Made by a program: the position numbers and the translations under genes | In this document: piece by piece, positions 1 through 8,581 of the stretch | Layout of the letters: the number at the start of each line of letters is the position of its first letter | How positions within the stretch are numbered: the first letter of the stretch is position 1 | Notes under the pieces: generated by a model | Seen by the model: only the letters and a program-made list of their open reading frames with translations | Databases searched by the model: none | Told to the model about the DNA's origin: nothing | Source: Erythrobacter sp047872805 | GTDB lineage: Bacteria > Pseudomonadota > Alphaproteobacteria > Sphingomonadales > Sphingomonadaceae | Direction: 5' to 3' | Length of the DNA stretch: 64,000 bases | NCBI RefSeq assembly: GCF_047872805.1 | Contig: NZ_JBLQUK010000012.1 | Coordinates: 14,808-78,807, forward strand

Positions 1-368
1 ATGACCCGACGGTGATCCGCAATGTCCTTACCCGCTCGCTGGAGGCCTTGCATCGCAGCCGCACGCGGATGTTGCAGATCGGCCATCAATCCGCGCGTCA
101 ACGGGTCGCAAGCTTTCTCGTCGCTATGGCCGAACGGCTGTGTTGCTGCGCGGATGGGGCGTGCGAATTGGTGCTGCCGATGAGCCGGGGTGACATTGGC
201 GACAGCTTGGGCCTGACAATCGAAACCGTGAGCCGACAATTCGCCGACCTGCGCGCCGAAGGGCTGATCACCACACATGGCCGCAGCATCGTCCGGCTGA
301 TGGATATCGGCAGGCTCATCGGAGAAACGAGCCGCAGCGCAAAACCGCAGCCACACCGCCAAACTTGA
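1..368 (+). CDS. Crp/Fnr-family transcriptional regulator (FnrL/FixK type), C-terminal part
   Basis: The frame is open to the left edge of the window, so the gene starts upstream and only about the last 120 residues are visible. They contain the dimerisation-helix end and a Crp-type winged helix-turn-helix (MSRGDIGDSLGLTIETVSRQ). The E-x-V-S-R recognition-helix signature is that of FNR/FixK proteins, which bind TTGAT-N4-ATCAA. The N-terminal cysteines that would tell an oxygen-sensing FnrL from a FixK lie outside the window. It sits directly before the cbb3 oxidase operon, and a perfect FNR box overlaps its stop codon, so it very likely activates the genes that follow. Family assignment is firm; oxygen sensing is inferred. 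Confidence 0.9.
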   Translation, partial: DPTVIRNVLTRSLEALHRSRTRMLQIGHQSARQRVASFLVAMAERLCCCADGACELVLPMSRGDIGDSLGLTIETVSRQFADLRAEGLITTHGRSIVRLMDIGRLIGETSRSAKPQPHRQT

Positions 369-378
369 TCTGGATCAA
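365..378. promoter_or_regulatory. FNR/FixK binding site (anaerobox)
   Basis: TTGATCTGGATCAA is a perfect match to the FNR/FixK consensus TTGAT-N4-ATCAA. It overlaps the stop codon of the upstream regulator gene (366-368) and lies 55 bases before the ccoN start codon. At a class II position (centre near -41.5), transcription would start near 413. That fits an activator site for the cbb3 operon. Confidence 0.9.
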
Positions 379-433
379 ATACGTCACGCACGCCGCCGCC
401 TAGTCATGGCGCGCAGCAATAGGGAATTAAGCC

Positions 434-2101
434 ATGGAATCAGTATTGGGACGGTTTGGAATGTGGGCGCTGATCCTGTGTGCCGCGATTGCCGCAATCG
501 CGGGCGCGCAGGATTTGGGCTTTGCCGTCCATATGGGCATCATCGCTGCGGTCGCCGCCGTCCTGATGGTGGTTACCCTGCGCAGTTTTGATCCGCTCGC
601 ACAGGCACAAGCCATCTTCAAGATGCCCCCGGGTCCATCACGCTATGATGATGATGTGGTGCGTTGGGGAGTGATTGCGACAATGTTCTGGGGTCTGGCG
701 GGCTTGCTGGCAGGAGTGTTCATCGCGCTGCAATTGGCCTTCCCCGCGCTCAATATCGAACCTTGGTTCAATTTTGGCCGCTTGCGCCCACTGCACACTT
801 CGGCGGTGATCTTTGCGTTCGGCGGCAACGCGCTGATCGCCACCAGCTTCTATGTTGTTCAGCGCACCTGCCGCACCACCTTGGCATTGCCGGGCTTCGC
901 GCGATTCGTGTTCTGGGGATACCAGCTTTTCATCGTCCTTGCCGCGACCGGCTATCTGATGGGTGTTACCCAATCGAAAGAATATGCCGAGCCGGAATGG
1001 TACGTCGATCTCTGGCTGACTGTCGTCTGGCTCGCCTATCTGGCGGTGTTTGTCGGCACTCTGCTGCGCCGCCGCGAGCCGCATATCTATGTCGCCAACT
1101 GGTTTTACCTAGCCTTCATCGTCACGATTGCGATGCTGCATGTGGTCAACAATCTGGCAATGCCGGTCAGCCTGCTGGGATCGCGCAGTTACAGCGCCTT
1201 TGCCGGGGTGCAGGATGCGCTGACCCAGTGGTGGTATGGCCACAATGCGGTTGGTTTCTTCCTTACCGCAGGCTTTCTGGCGATGATGTATTATTTCGTG
1301 CCCAAGCAGGCGAACCGCCCGGTCTATTCCTATCGCCTGTCGATCATCCACTTCTGGTCGCTGATCTTCCTCTATATCTGGGCGGGCCCGCACCACCTCC
1401 ATTACACCGCGCTGCCCGATTGGGCGCAGACGCTGGGCATGGTGTTCTCAATCATGCTGTGGATGCCTAGCTGGGGCGGGATGATCAACGGTCTGATGAC
1501 CTTGAACGGCGCGTGGGACAAGGTTCGCACCGATCCGATCATCCGCATGATGGTGCTAGCGCTCGCCTTCTACGGGATGAGCACGTTCGAAGGTCCGATG
1601 CTGTCGATCAAGGCGGTGAACAGCCTGTCGCATTACACCGACTGGACCATCGGCCATGTCCATTCCGGCGCGCTGGGATGGAACGGGATGATCACATTTG
1701 CGTGCGTCTATTATCTCGTGCCGCGGCTATGGCAGAAAGAGCGGCTGTATTCGCTGCGGATGATCAATTGGCACTTCTGGCTCGCGACGCTGGGGATCGT
1801 TTTCTACGCCTCCAGCATGTGGGTCGCCGGGATTACGCAGGGCCTGATGTGGCGCGAATATGGGTCTGACGGTTACCTCGTAAACAGCTTTGTCGACACC
1901 GTTGCCGCGCTCGCGCCGATGTATTGGATGCGTGCCTTTGGCGGGCTGCTCTATCTCTTGGGCGCGGCGATCATGACCTATAATATCTGGATGACCATCG
2001 CCGGCTATCAGCGTGCCGAAGCGCCCATGGGCGACACCGCATACGACCCCGCCGCAGATCGCCCGATCCCCACCCAACCGCACGCCGAACCGGCAGAATA
2101 A
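434..2101 (+). CDS. ccoN: Cytochrome c oxidase cbb3-type subunit I (CcoN)
   Basis: CcoN is the catalytic subunit of the high-affinity cbb3 oxidase. It carries the low-spin haem b and the high-spin haem b3/CuB centre that reduces oxygen to water in the inner membrane. The 555-residue product has about 14 hydrophobic segments and the family's conserved histidines, for example in PLHTSAVIFAF, WWYGHNAVGFFLT and GPHHLHYTALPDW, and in DWTIGHVHSGALGWNG. Length is normal if the variable N-terminal membrane segments are included. The ATG at 434 follows AGGGAA. It is the first gene of a ccoNOQPGHIS operon behind an FNR box, so expression should rise when oxygen falls. Confidence 0.97.
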   Translation: MESVLGRFGMWALILCAAIAAIAGAQDLGFAVHMGIIAAVAAVLMVVTLRSFDPLAQAQAIFKMPPGPSRYDDDVVRWGVIATMFWGLAGLLAGVFIALQLAFPALNIEPWFNFGRLRPLHTSAVIFAFGGNALIATSFYVVQRTCRTTLALPGFARFVFWGYQLFIVLAATGYLMGVTQSKEYAEPEWYVDLWLTVVWLAYLAVFVGTLLRRREPHIYVANWFYLAFIVTIAMLHVVNNLAMPVSLLGSRSYSAFAGVQDALTQWWYGHNAVGFFLTAGFLAMMYYFVPKQANRPVYSYRLSIIHFWSLIFLYIWAGPHHLHYTALPDWAQTLGMVFSIMLWMPSWGGMINGLMTLNGAWDKVRTDPIIRMMVLALAFYGMSTFEGPMLSIKAVNSLSHYTDWTIGHVHSGALGWNGMITFACVYYLVPRLWQKERLYSLRMINWHFWLATLGIVFYASSMWVAGITQGLMWREYGSDGYLVNSFVDTVAALAPMYWMRAFGGLLYLLGAAIMTYNIWMTIAGYQRAEAPMGDTAYDPAADRPIPTQPHAEPAE

Positions 2102-2113
2102 GGGGCCATTCAG

Positions 2114-2881
2114 ATGAGCAACACCTCTCCAAATCAGGGCGCATTTGAAAGCCATAAGAAGCTTGAAAGGAATATCACCCTGCTTGCTGCAGCGACCCTT
2201 GTGACCGTGGCCATTGGCGGGATCGTGGAAATTGCGCCGCTGTTCTGGATCGACAACACGATCGAGAAGGTCGAGGGGATGCGCCCCTACACTCCGCTCG
2301 AACAGGCGGGGCGCGACATCTATGTGCGCGAAGGCTGCTATCTTTGCCATAGCCAGATGATCCGGCCTTTCAGGGACGAAGTCGAACGCTACGGCCATTA
2401 CAGTCTCGCTGCGGAAAGTATGTACGATCATCCGTTCCAATGGGGATCGAAACGCACCGGGCCAGACCTTGCGCGGGTCGGCGGGCGCTATTCGGATAGC
2501 TGGCATGTCCAACATCTCAAGGACCCGCAAAGCGTTGTCCCGCAAAGCATCATGCCCAGCTACAGCTTCCTTGCTGAAACGCCGCTCAAAGTGGCGGATA
2601 TTTCGGCCAATCTGACCGCGCTCAGCCGGGTCGGCGTGCCTTACACCCAGGCTGACATTGCGGCGGCCGAAACCGACATATTCGCACAGGCAAATCCCGA
2701 GCTCGATGCAGGCGATCTGGCAACCCGGTATCCCAAGGCACAGATCCGCGACTTTGACGGCAACCCAGCGCGCGTCACCGAAATGGATGCGCTGATTGCC
2801 TATCTCCAGATGCTGGGCACGCTGGTCGATGTCGAAAGCGCAGCGGCGCAGGCCGAACTGGCGGAGGAGAAAGGCCGATGA
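2114..2881 (+). CDS. ccoO: Cytochrome c oxidase cbb3-type subunit II, mono-haem (CcoO)
   Basis: CcoO is the membrane-anchored mono-haem cytochrome c subunit that passes electrons towards CcoN. The 255 residues hold one N-terminal membrane helix (about 20-45) and a single c-type haem motif, CYLCH, at 75-79. The conserved GHYSLAAES and HPFQWGSKRTGPDLARVGGRYSD segments follow. The likely axial methionine is in the IMPSY segment. The gene starts 12 bases after ccoN, and its stop overlaps the ccoQ start (ATGA), indicating translational coupling. Confidence 0.97.
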   Translation: MSNTSPNQGAFESHKKLERNITLLAAATLVTVAIGGIVEIAPLFWIDNTIEKVEGMRPYTPLEQAGRDIYVREGCYLCHSQMIRPFRDEVERYGHYSLAAESMYDHPFQWGSKRTGPDLARVGGRYSDSWHVQHLKDPQSVVPQSIMPSYSFLAETPLKVADISANLTALSRVGVPYTQADIAAAETDIFAQANPELDAGDLATRYPKAQIRDFDGNPARVTEMDALIAYLQMLGTLVDVESAAAQAELAEEKGR

Positions 2882-3039
2882 ACCTTTACGAAGCCTTGCG
2901 CCACTTTGCCGACAGCTACGGTCTGGCGATCATTTTCGGCACCTATCTGCTGCTCTGCGGTTGGCATTTCCTGCCGCATTCGCGCGCGGGAGTTGAACAG
3001 GCGAAACTTTCGATTTTCGAGGAAGACGACGATGTCTGA
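2878..3039 (+). CDS. ccoQ: cbb3-type oxidase subunit IV (CcoQ/FixQ)
   Basis: This 53-residue single-span membrane protein starts MNLYEALRHFADSYG, has a hydrophobic helix from about residues 15-32 and ends in an acidic tail (FEEDDDV). Size, position and topology match CcoQ, which stabilises the oxidase and the CcoP association. Its ATG overlaps the ccoO stop (ATGA). Its own stop lies 5 bases beyond the start of ccoP, so all four structural genes are coupled. Confidence 0.92.
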   Translation: MNLYEALRHFADSYGLAIIFGTYLLLCGWHFLPHSRAGVEQAKLSIFEEDDDV

Positions 3040-3964
3040 CCAAGACCACACAGATGAAGCCACGGGCACCGAATTCGTCGGCCACGAATGGGACGGGATC
3101 AAGGAACTCAACACCCCGCTGCCGCGCTGGTGGCTGTGGACCTTTTATGCCTGCATTGCGTGGTCTTTGGTCTATGTCGTGTTGTATCCTGCTTGGCCGA
3201 TGGTCGAACAGGCGACCGAGGGCACCTTGGGTTGGTCCTCGCGCCGCGAACTAGCCGATGACATCGCTGCGGTGGAGACGGCACGTGCGCAGACCTATCA
3301 ACGGATAGCCGCAACCGACATCACCGCGCTTGGACAGGATGCCGACCTGCTGGGACAGGCGATTGCTGGCGGTGCGGCGGCGTTCAAACAACACTGCGTC
3401 CAGTGCCATGGCGCTGGGGCCGCCGGATATGAACAATATGGCTACCCCAACCTCAACGATGACGACTGGATCTGGGGCGGGAAACTGACCGATATCGAAT
3501 ACACCCTGACCCACGGTGTTCGCTGGGAAGGGTCGGACGAAACGCGGGTAACCTATATGCCTGCTTTCGAAGGAATATTTGATCGCGCGCAAATCGATGC
3601 ACTGGTCGTTCACGTCCGCTCGCTAAGCGGTGATGGGGCTGGCAGCGCAGCGGGGGCGCAATTGTTCTCGGACAATTGTGCAGCCTGCCATCAGGCCAGC
3701 GGCGAAGGCGACCGTGCAATCGGCGCGCCCGCGCTCGACGACGCAATCTGGCTATATGGCGGCGGTGCGGCGAATATTCGCCAGCAAATCCTTGCGCCGC
3801 GGCACGGGATCATGCCCGGCTGGAGCGACAAGCTCAACCCGGTCACAATCCGCATGTTGGCCGCCTATGTCCACTCGCGCGGCGGCGGCGAAATGGCGGA
3901 AAGCGCGGCGCCCACCCAAAACCCGGAACAGGCAGAAGGGGCCGGAGACGATGATCGCCCCTGA
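3032..3964 (+). CDS. ccoP: Cytochrome c oxidase cbb3-type subunit III, di-haem (CcoP)
   Basis: CcoP is the di-haem cytochrome c subunit that receives electrons from soluble cytochromes. The 310 residues begin MSDQDHTDEATG. They have one membrane helix near residues 36-56 (WWLWTFYACIAWSLVYVVLY) and two haem-binding motifs, CVQCH at about 122 and CAACH at about 216. I chose the ATG at 3032 because it gives the usual short acidic N-terminus ahead of the helix; longer in-frame starts would run into ccoQ. The end overlaps ccoG by 14 bases. Confidence 0.97.
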   Translation: MSDQDHTDEATGTEFVGHEWDGIKELNTPLPRWWLWTFYACIAWSLVYVVLYPAWPMVEQATEGTLGWSSRRELADDIAAVETARAQTYQRIAATDITALGQDADLLGQAIAGGAAAFKQHCVQCHGAGAAGYEQYGYPNLNDDDWIWGGKLTDIEYTLTHGVRWEGSDETRVTYMPAFEGIFDRAQIDALVVHVRSLSGDGAGSAAGAQLFSDNCAACHQASGEGDRAIGAPALDDAIWLYGGGAANIRQQILAPRHGIMPGWSDKLNPVTIRMLAAYVHSRGGGEMAESAAPTQNPEQAEGAGDDDRP

Positions 3965-5522
3965 AGTCGACCCTGACGACCCGAAGCCCGCGCGCGATTG
4001 GCAGGAAGCACTCGGCGAGGCAGGCGTAACCGAGCGCGCCGCCCTGCCGGTTTCTCCTGCGCTGCGAAAGCCGCCGGTCGCCGCGAGGCCTGCCGGAAAC
4101 GGCAATCTCTACGAAGCCCGCGCCAGCGTTCATAACAAGCGTATCGACGGACCGTTTCGCCGGTTCAAATGGCTGGTCATGTTCGTCACGCTGACGATCT
4201 ATTACGTGACCCCGTGGATCCGCTGGGACCGCGGGCCCTATGCGCCGGATCAGGCGGTGCTGATCAATCTGGCCAACCGCCGGTTCTATATGTTCGATAT
4301 CGAAATCTGGCCGCACGAATTCTATTTCGTCGCCGGGATGCTGATTATGGCAGGGATTGGCCTGTTTCTGGTCACCAGCGCTGTGGGCCGGGCATGGTGC
4401 GGTTATGCCTGCCCGCAGACCGTGTGGACCGACCTGTTTCAGCATATCGACCGCTTCATCGACGGGGATCGCAACGCCCGCGCGCGGTTGGATAAGGCAC
4501 CCTGGAGTCCAGCGAAATTTGCACGCCGTTTGGGCAAATGGACGATTTATCTAATTATCAGCCTGCTAACGGGCGGCGCGTGGATTCTCTATTTTGCTGA
4601 CGCCCCAACACTGTTCGCGGATTTCTTCGCGCTCAACGCCGATCCGCTAGCCTATATGACGGTCGCCATATTGACCGGCACGACATTCTGGCTGGGCGGA
4701 TTCATGCGCGAACAGGTGTGCATCTACATGTGCCCCTGGCCGCGCATCCAGGGCGCAATGATCGACGAAAACTCGCTGATCGTGACGTATAAGGACTGGC
4801 GCGGAGAGCAGCGCGGCAGCCTCAAGAAGGCTCTGAAGGAACCGGAGAAATACGGCGACTGCATCGATTGCCGCGAATGTGTCGCGGTGTGCCCGACGGG
4901 TATAGACATTCGTGAAGGCCAACAGATCGGCTGCATCACCTGCGCATTGTGTATCGACGCCTGTGACCGTGTGATGCAAGACATTGGCCGTCCGCGCGGA
5001 CTGATCGATTACGCAACGCTTGATCAATGCGAGGCCGAAGCCGGCGGCGCTGAGGCGACGCCCGCGTGGATGGCGCTGCTGCGACCGCGCACCTTTATCT
5101 ATTTTGGCATTTGGGGCGCAATCGGACTTGCCATGCTGTTTGCACTTGGCACGCGCTCGCACACTGACCTCACAGTGTCGCCCGATCGCAATCCACCCTA
5201 TATGTTGATGAAGGACGGGTCGGTGCGCAACGCCTATACCCTGCGGCTGCGCAATATGGAGGCTCGCCCGCGCGATATGGAGGTGGCGCTGATCGGCCTC
5301 CCCGATGGCGCGGTCATGTGGACCGACCGGATCGGCAGCGATGCCGCCGCCGCTGTGCAGACGATCAAGGTTCCGGCTGACGAAACCCGCGTTGTGCGCA
5401 CCTATGTGACGATCCCCGCCGGAACCAGCGCAGATCGCTTCACGTTCCAGCTGACTTCGCTCGATGAACAGCGCGAACAAGACCTCGCCGAAACGACCTT
5501 TAACACTCCCGGAGGAAATTGA
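3951..5522 (+). CDS. ccoG: cbb3 oxidase accessory ferredoxin-like protein (CcoG/RdxA/FixG)
   Basis: CcoG is a membrane iron-sulfur protein proposed to reduce Cu(II) to Cu(I) for assembly of the cbb3 CuB centre. From MIAPEVDPDD the product is 523 residues, with several membrane helices in the first half. Two cysteine clusters, CIDCRECVAVCP (about 304) and CITCALCIDAC (about 327), form a 2x[4Fe-4S] ferredoxin domain. A C-terminal Ig-like FixG domain follows. The conserved GRAWCGYACPQTVWTD and CIYMCPWPRIQGAM segments are present. The start at 3951 was preferred over a longer frame that only shadows ccoP. Confidence 0.95.
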   Translation: MIAPEVDPDDPKPARDWQEALGEAGVTERAALPVSPALRKPPVAARPAGNGNLYEARASVHNKRIDGPFRRFKWLVMFVTLTIYYVTPWIRWDRGPYAPDQAVLINLANRRFYMFDIEIWPHEFYFVAGMLIMAGIGLFLVTSAVGRAWCGYACPQTVWTDLFQHIDRFIDGDRNARARLDKAPWSPAKFARRLGKWTIYLIISLLTGGAWILYFADAPTLFADFFALNADPLAYMTVAILTGTTFWLGGFMREQVCIYMCPWPRIQGAMIDENSLIVTYKDWRGEQRGSLKKALKEPEKYGDCIDCRECVAVCPTGIDIREGQQIGCITCALCIDACDRVMQDIGRPRGLIDYATLDQCEAEAGGAEATPAWMALLRPRTFIYFGIWGAIGLAMLFALGTRSHTDLTVSPDRNPPYMLMKDGSVRNAYTLRLRNMEARPRDMEVALIGLPDGAVMWTDRIGSDAAAAVQTIKVPADETRVVRTYVTIPAGTSADRFTFQLTSLDEQREQDLAETTFNTPGGN

Positions 5523-5983
5523 TGGCTGATACGCAAGGCAAAGGCTCCTTCACCGGGCGGCACATGGCTTTGGCCATGATTGGCGGGTTCGGCATCGTTA
5601 TTGCGGTCAATTTCACCATGGCGAGCCTCGCGGTCGGCGGCTTTCACGGGGTGGTGGTCGAAAATTCCTATGTTGCCAGCCAGCGCTTCAACGGCTGGCT
5701 GGCACAAGCCGAAGCCTCCCGCGCGCTGGGCTGGACCGCAGAGATCAGCCGGGATGAGGGCGGTTTCGTGATGGTTTCGGCAAGAGATCTGCCCGCAGGC
5801 GCCGCCATAACCGCGCAGCTGCGCCGCCCGCTTGGCGCACATGAATTCGCCGCAGTGACTTTTGAGCCCGCGGGCACGGGCCTTTATCGCTCGACCAAGC
5901 CTGTTGCCGAGGGACGCTGGACCCTGCGCCTGTATATCGAAGCCGGTGACCAGCGTTGGGCGCAAGAAAGCGAGTTGAAGTGA
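5522..5983 (+). CDS. ccoH: cbb3 oxidase assembly protein, FixH family (CcoH)
   Basis: This 153-residue protein has one N-terminal membrane helix (about residues 14-38, HMALAMIGGFGIVIAVNF) and a periplasmic domain of the FixH/CcoH family, which is needed for stable cbb3 assembly. The NSYVASQRFNGWLAQAEA stretch is characteristic of the family. The ATG at 5522 shares one base with the ccoG stop and has a strong GGAGG six bases upstream. A TTG one codon earlier is possible but unnecessary. The last bases overlap the ccoI GTG. Confidence 0.9.
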   Translation: MADTQGKGSFTGRHMALAMIGGFGIVIAVNFTMASLAVGGFHGVVVENSYVASQRFNGWLAQAEASRALGWTAEISRDEGGFVMVSARDLPAGAAITAQLRRPLGAHEFAAVTFEPAGTGLYRSTKPVAEGRWTLRLYIEAGDQRWAQESELK

Positions 5984-8121
5984 ACGCCCCTGCATCGCTC
6001 CCCAACCCAGGCACCGCGACAAAGGGCACACGTTTCACCGTGCCTGGAATGCGCTGCGTCGGATGCATCGCCAAGATCGAGCGCGAGTTGCCCAAACTCG
6101 ATGGCATCCATGCAGCACGCGTAAATTTCTCAGCCAAACGCGTCGCGGTGCAACACGATCCTGAGGTCACAGAAGCCGCTCTGACCGAAGCCTTGCTGAG
6201 GCTTGGTTTTGAAGCACAACCCGTAGCCGAAAATCCGCTGGGTCAAGAGACGCAGGAGCGCAAAGCGCTGCTGCGCGCATTGGGTGTGGCTGGCTTTGGC
6301 ATGATGAACATCATGCTGTTATCGGTCAGCATCTGGTCGGGCGCAGACGGCGCAACGCGCGCGCTGTTTCACTGGCTTTCGGCGCTGATTGCACTGCCGG
6401 TCATCGCCTATTCGGGCCGTCCGTTCTTTGCCTCTGCATGGATGGCGCTCAAATACCGGCGCACCAATATGGACGTGCCGATTTCCATCGGTGTGATCCT
6501 CGCTGCGGCCCTCAGCCTGTATGAAACGATCACTCACGGGGGCCATGCCTATTTCGAAAGCGCAGTGATGCTGTTGTTCTTTCTGCTCGCGGGGCGCGCG
6601 CTCGATGCCGAAATGCGCACCCGCACCCGCGCCGGGATTGGCGCATTGCTGGGTCGGATGGGGAAAAGCGCAAGCGTCATCGGGCCGGACGGATCGGCCC
6701 GGCGGATTGCAGCGCGCGACCTTGAAGCCGGTATGCTGGTGCTGGTCTCCGCTGGAGAAGCGCTGGCCGCCGATGGCACAGTCGAGCAGGGCAGCAGCGC
6801 CGTCGACAATTCCATGCTGACCGGCGAAAGCGCACCCGAGGCGGTGACTGTAGGGTCGCCGGTTCATGCCGGGGCGATCAATCTGTCGGTCCCGTTCCAG
6901 ATGCGGCTGACCCGCACCGCCGATGACACTACGCTTGCAGAAATCGCGCGGCTGATGGACGAAGCGGGGCAATCGCGCAGCCAATATGTGCGGATCGCCG
7001 ATCGCGCTGCGCGCCTCTATGCGCCGGTGGTCCACACCTTGGCGCTGCTGGCCTTTGCCGGGTGGATGATCGCGGGCGCGGGCTGGCACCAATCGCTGAC
7101 CATTGCCATTGCAGTGCTGATTATCACCTGCCCCTGCGCCTTGGGACTGGCGGTGCCTGCGGCCCAAGTGGTGGCATCAGGCGCGCTGCTCAAACGCGGT
7201 ATGTTGGTAAAGGACGGCAGCGCACTCGAACGACTGGCAGAGGTCGATGTTGCTGTGTTCGACAAGACCGGGACCCTGACCATCGGAGAGCCGCGAGCGG
7301 ACCTATCTCCGCTGAATTCTACCGCGCGCGCAGTGGCGCTGGGACTGGCACAGAACAGCCGCCATCCACTCAGCCGGGGACTCACGGAGGCCTTGATCAA
7401 GGTGGGTGCCTCGCCTGCCGTTGTTACACATATCAAAGAAGTCGGTGGGCATGGCTTGCATGGGCGCTGGAATGGCGTTGAGGTTGCCCTTGAACGACCC
7501 GATCGAGATGCCTCTGGGGGCGCGCTCGCCGCGCGGCTGCGCATCGGCGAGCGAGTGACCGACATCAGTTTCAGCGACCCTTTGCGCCCCGATTGCGCGC
7601 AGACGCTCAGCAGCTTGCGCCGTTTCGGAATCGACTCAAGCATTCTTTCCGGCGATCGCCGCGCGCCGGTGGAAGCGGTTGCGGCCCTCTTTGGCCTTGC
7701 GTTCGCAAGCGAGGTTTCGCCGCGGGACAAGCTCGCTGTGCTGGAGGGTCTGCGCGAGGCGGGCAAGAAGCCGTTGATGATCGGTGACGGCCTAAACGAT
7801 GGACCCGCGCTTGCTGCTGCTCACGCCTCTATTGCGCCAAGCACCGCCAGCGACGCGAGCCAGCAAGCCGCCGATGCCGTGTTCATTGGTGAAGCATTGA
7901 TGCCGGTTGCACAGGCGATACGCGTGGCGCGCAGGGCCATGGCGATCGTGCGGCAAAATTTCGGCTTTGCGGTGCTTTACAATGCACTTGCCGTCCCGTT
8001 GGCACTGTTGGGCCATGTTACACCCCTTATTGCAGCGCTTGCGATGTCGTTAAGCTCGATCGTGGTGGTCGGAAATTCGCTGAGATTGGCAGGAGCCGCG
8101 AATGACGGGAGCGCGCGGTGA
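5980..8121 (+). CDS. ccoI: Copper-translocating P1B-type ATPase for cbb3 maturation (CcoI/FixI)
   Basis: CcoI exports copper to the periplasm for insertion into the oxidase. The 713-residue product starts at a GTG that overlaps the ccoH stop. It has an N-terminal heavy-metal domain with GMRCVGC (Cys26 and Cys29), about eight membrane helices, the CPC ion-binding motif (TCPCALG, about 383-386) and the phosphorylation site DKTGTLT (Asp428). The hinge motif GDGLNDGPAL follows near the end. The operon position points to CcoI rather than a CopA detoxification pump. The stop overlaps ccoS. Confidence 0.95.
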   Translation: MNAPASLPNPGTATKGTRFTVPGMRCVGCIAKIERELPKLDGIHAARVNFSAKRVAVQHDPEVTEAALTEALLRLGFEAQPVAENPLGQETQERKALLRALGVAGFGMMNIMLLSVSIWSGADGATRALFHWLSALIALPVIAYSGRPFFASAWMALKYRRTNMDVPISIGVILAAALSLYETITHGGHAYFESAVMLLFFLLAGRALDAEMRTRTRAGIGALLGRMGKSASVIGPDGSARRIAARDLEAGMLVLVSAGEALAADGTVEQGSSAVDNSMLTGESAPEAVTVGSPVHAGAINLSVPFQMRLTRTADDTTLAEIARLMDEAGQSRSQYVRIADRAARLYAPVVHTLALLAFAGWMIAGAGWHQSLTIAIAVLIITCPCALGLAVPAAQVVASGALLKRGMLVKDGSALERLAEVDVAVFDKTGTLTIGEPRADLSPLNSTARAVALGLAQNSRHPLSRGLTEALIKVGASPAVVTHIKEVGGHGLHGRWNGVEVALERPDRDASGGALAARLRIGERVTDISFSDPLRPDCAQTLSSLRRFGIDSSILSGDRRAPVEAVAALFGLAFASEVSPRDKLAVLEGLREAGKKPLMIGDGLNDGPALAAAHASIAPSTASDASQQAADAVFIGEALMPVAQAIRVARRAMAIVRQNFGFAVLYNALAVPLALLGHVTPLIAALAMSLSSIVVVGNSLRLAGAANDGSAR

Positions 8122-8270
8122 CCGGGCTGGTGCTGCTCATCCCCATCGCCTTGTTGATGGGAGCGGCGGGGCTGGTCGCGTTTCTGTGGTCAATGCGCAG
8201 CGGTCAATATGAAGACATGGACGGCGCGGCCGCTCGGATCCTGATCGAAGATGAGGAGAGTGGCGTATGA
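8118..8270 (+). CDS. ccoS: cbb3-type oxidase assembly protein CcoS
   Basis: This 50-residue protein has one N-terminal membrane helix (TGLVLLIPIALLMGAAGLVAFLW) followed by SMRSGQYEDMDGAAARIL. The sequence 'GQYDDL/M-DG-A-RIL' is typical of CcoS, which is required for cofactor insertion into CcoN. The GTG start overlaps the ccoI stop, as in many cco operons. It is too short for many gene finders, but the family match is clear. Confidence 0.93.
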   Translation: MTGLVLLIPIALLMGAAGLVAFLWSMRSGQYEDMDGAAARILIEDEESGV

Positions 8271-8485
8271 AACTTGTGCTACTGCTCCTTGCGATGACAC
8301 CAATCTCGCTCGGCCCGCTGCCGGCTATAGACCGCACACTTACACTGAGCTTGTGCAACGGCGGGGACATTGCAATCCCGCTGGAAGACGGCAACAGCGG
8401 GCAAGGACGCGATTGTCACCAACAAGGCTGCCATGCGGGCAGCTGCCGCCAAAGGGCTAAACACCTCCGTATGCAGGCCGCCTGA
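8267..8485 (+). CDS. Small exported Cys/His-rich protein coupled to ccoS
   Basis: The 72-residue product starts with an ATG that overlaps the ccoS stop (ATGA). A hydrophobic stretch, MKLVLLLLAMTPISLGPLPA, looks like a Sec signal peptide. The mature part is short and carries a cysteine (LCNGG) and then a compact cluster D-C-H-Q-Q-G-C-H-A-G-S-C. Four cysteines and two nearby histidines in about 25 residues suggest metal binding. I do not recognise a named family. Coupling to the cbb3 assembly genes suggests a role in oxidase maturation or copper handling, but that is inference from position. Confidence 0.75.
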   Translation: MKLVLLLLAMTPISLGPLPAIDRTLTLSLCNGGDIAIPLEDGNSGQGRDCHQQGCHAGSCRQRAKHLRMQAA

Positions 8486-8498
8486 CCGCGTACCAAAC

Positions 8499-8520
8499 CC
8501 GCTTTCACCAAAGCGGTCTT
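8499..8520 (+). terminator. Possible terminator of the cco operon
   Basis: CCGCTTT-CACC-AAAGCGG forms a 7-bp perfect stem with a 4-base loop, followed by TCTTGTCCCT. The hairpin lies 13 bases after the last operon gene and before adhC. The T-run is poor, so termination may be weak. Confidence 0.4.
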
Positions 8521-8581
8521 GTCCCTATGGCTCCGGGAAAGAATGCCGCCAAGCGCGGCGCGATTAACCGGAGAAACGCCC

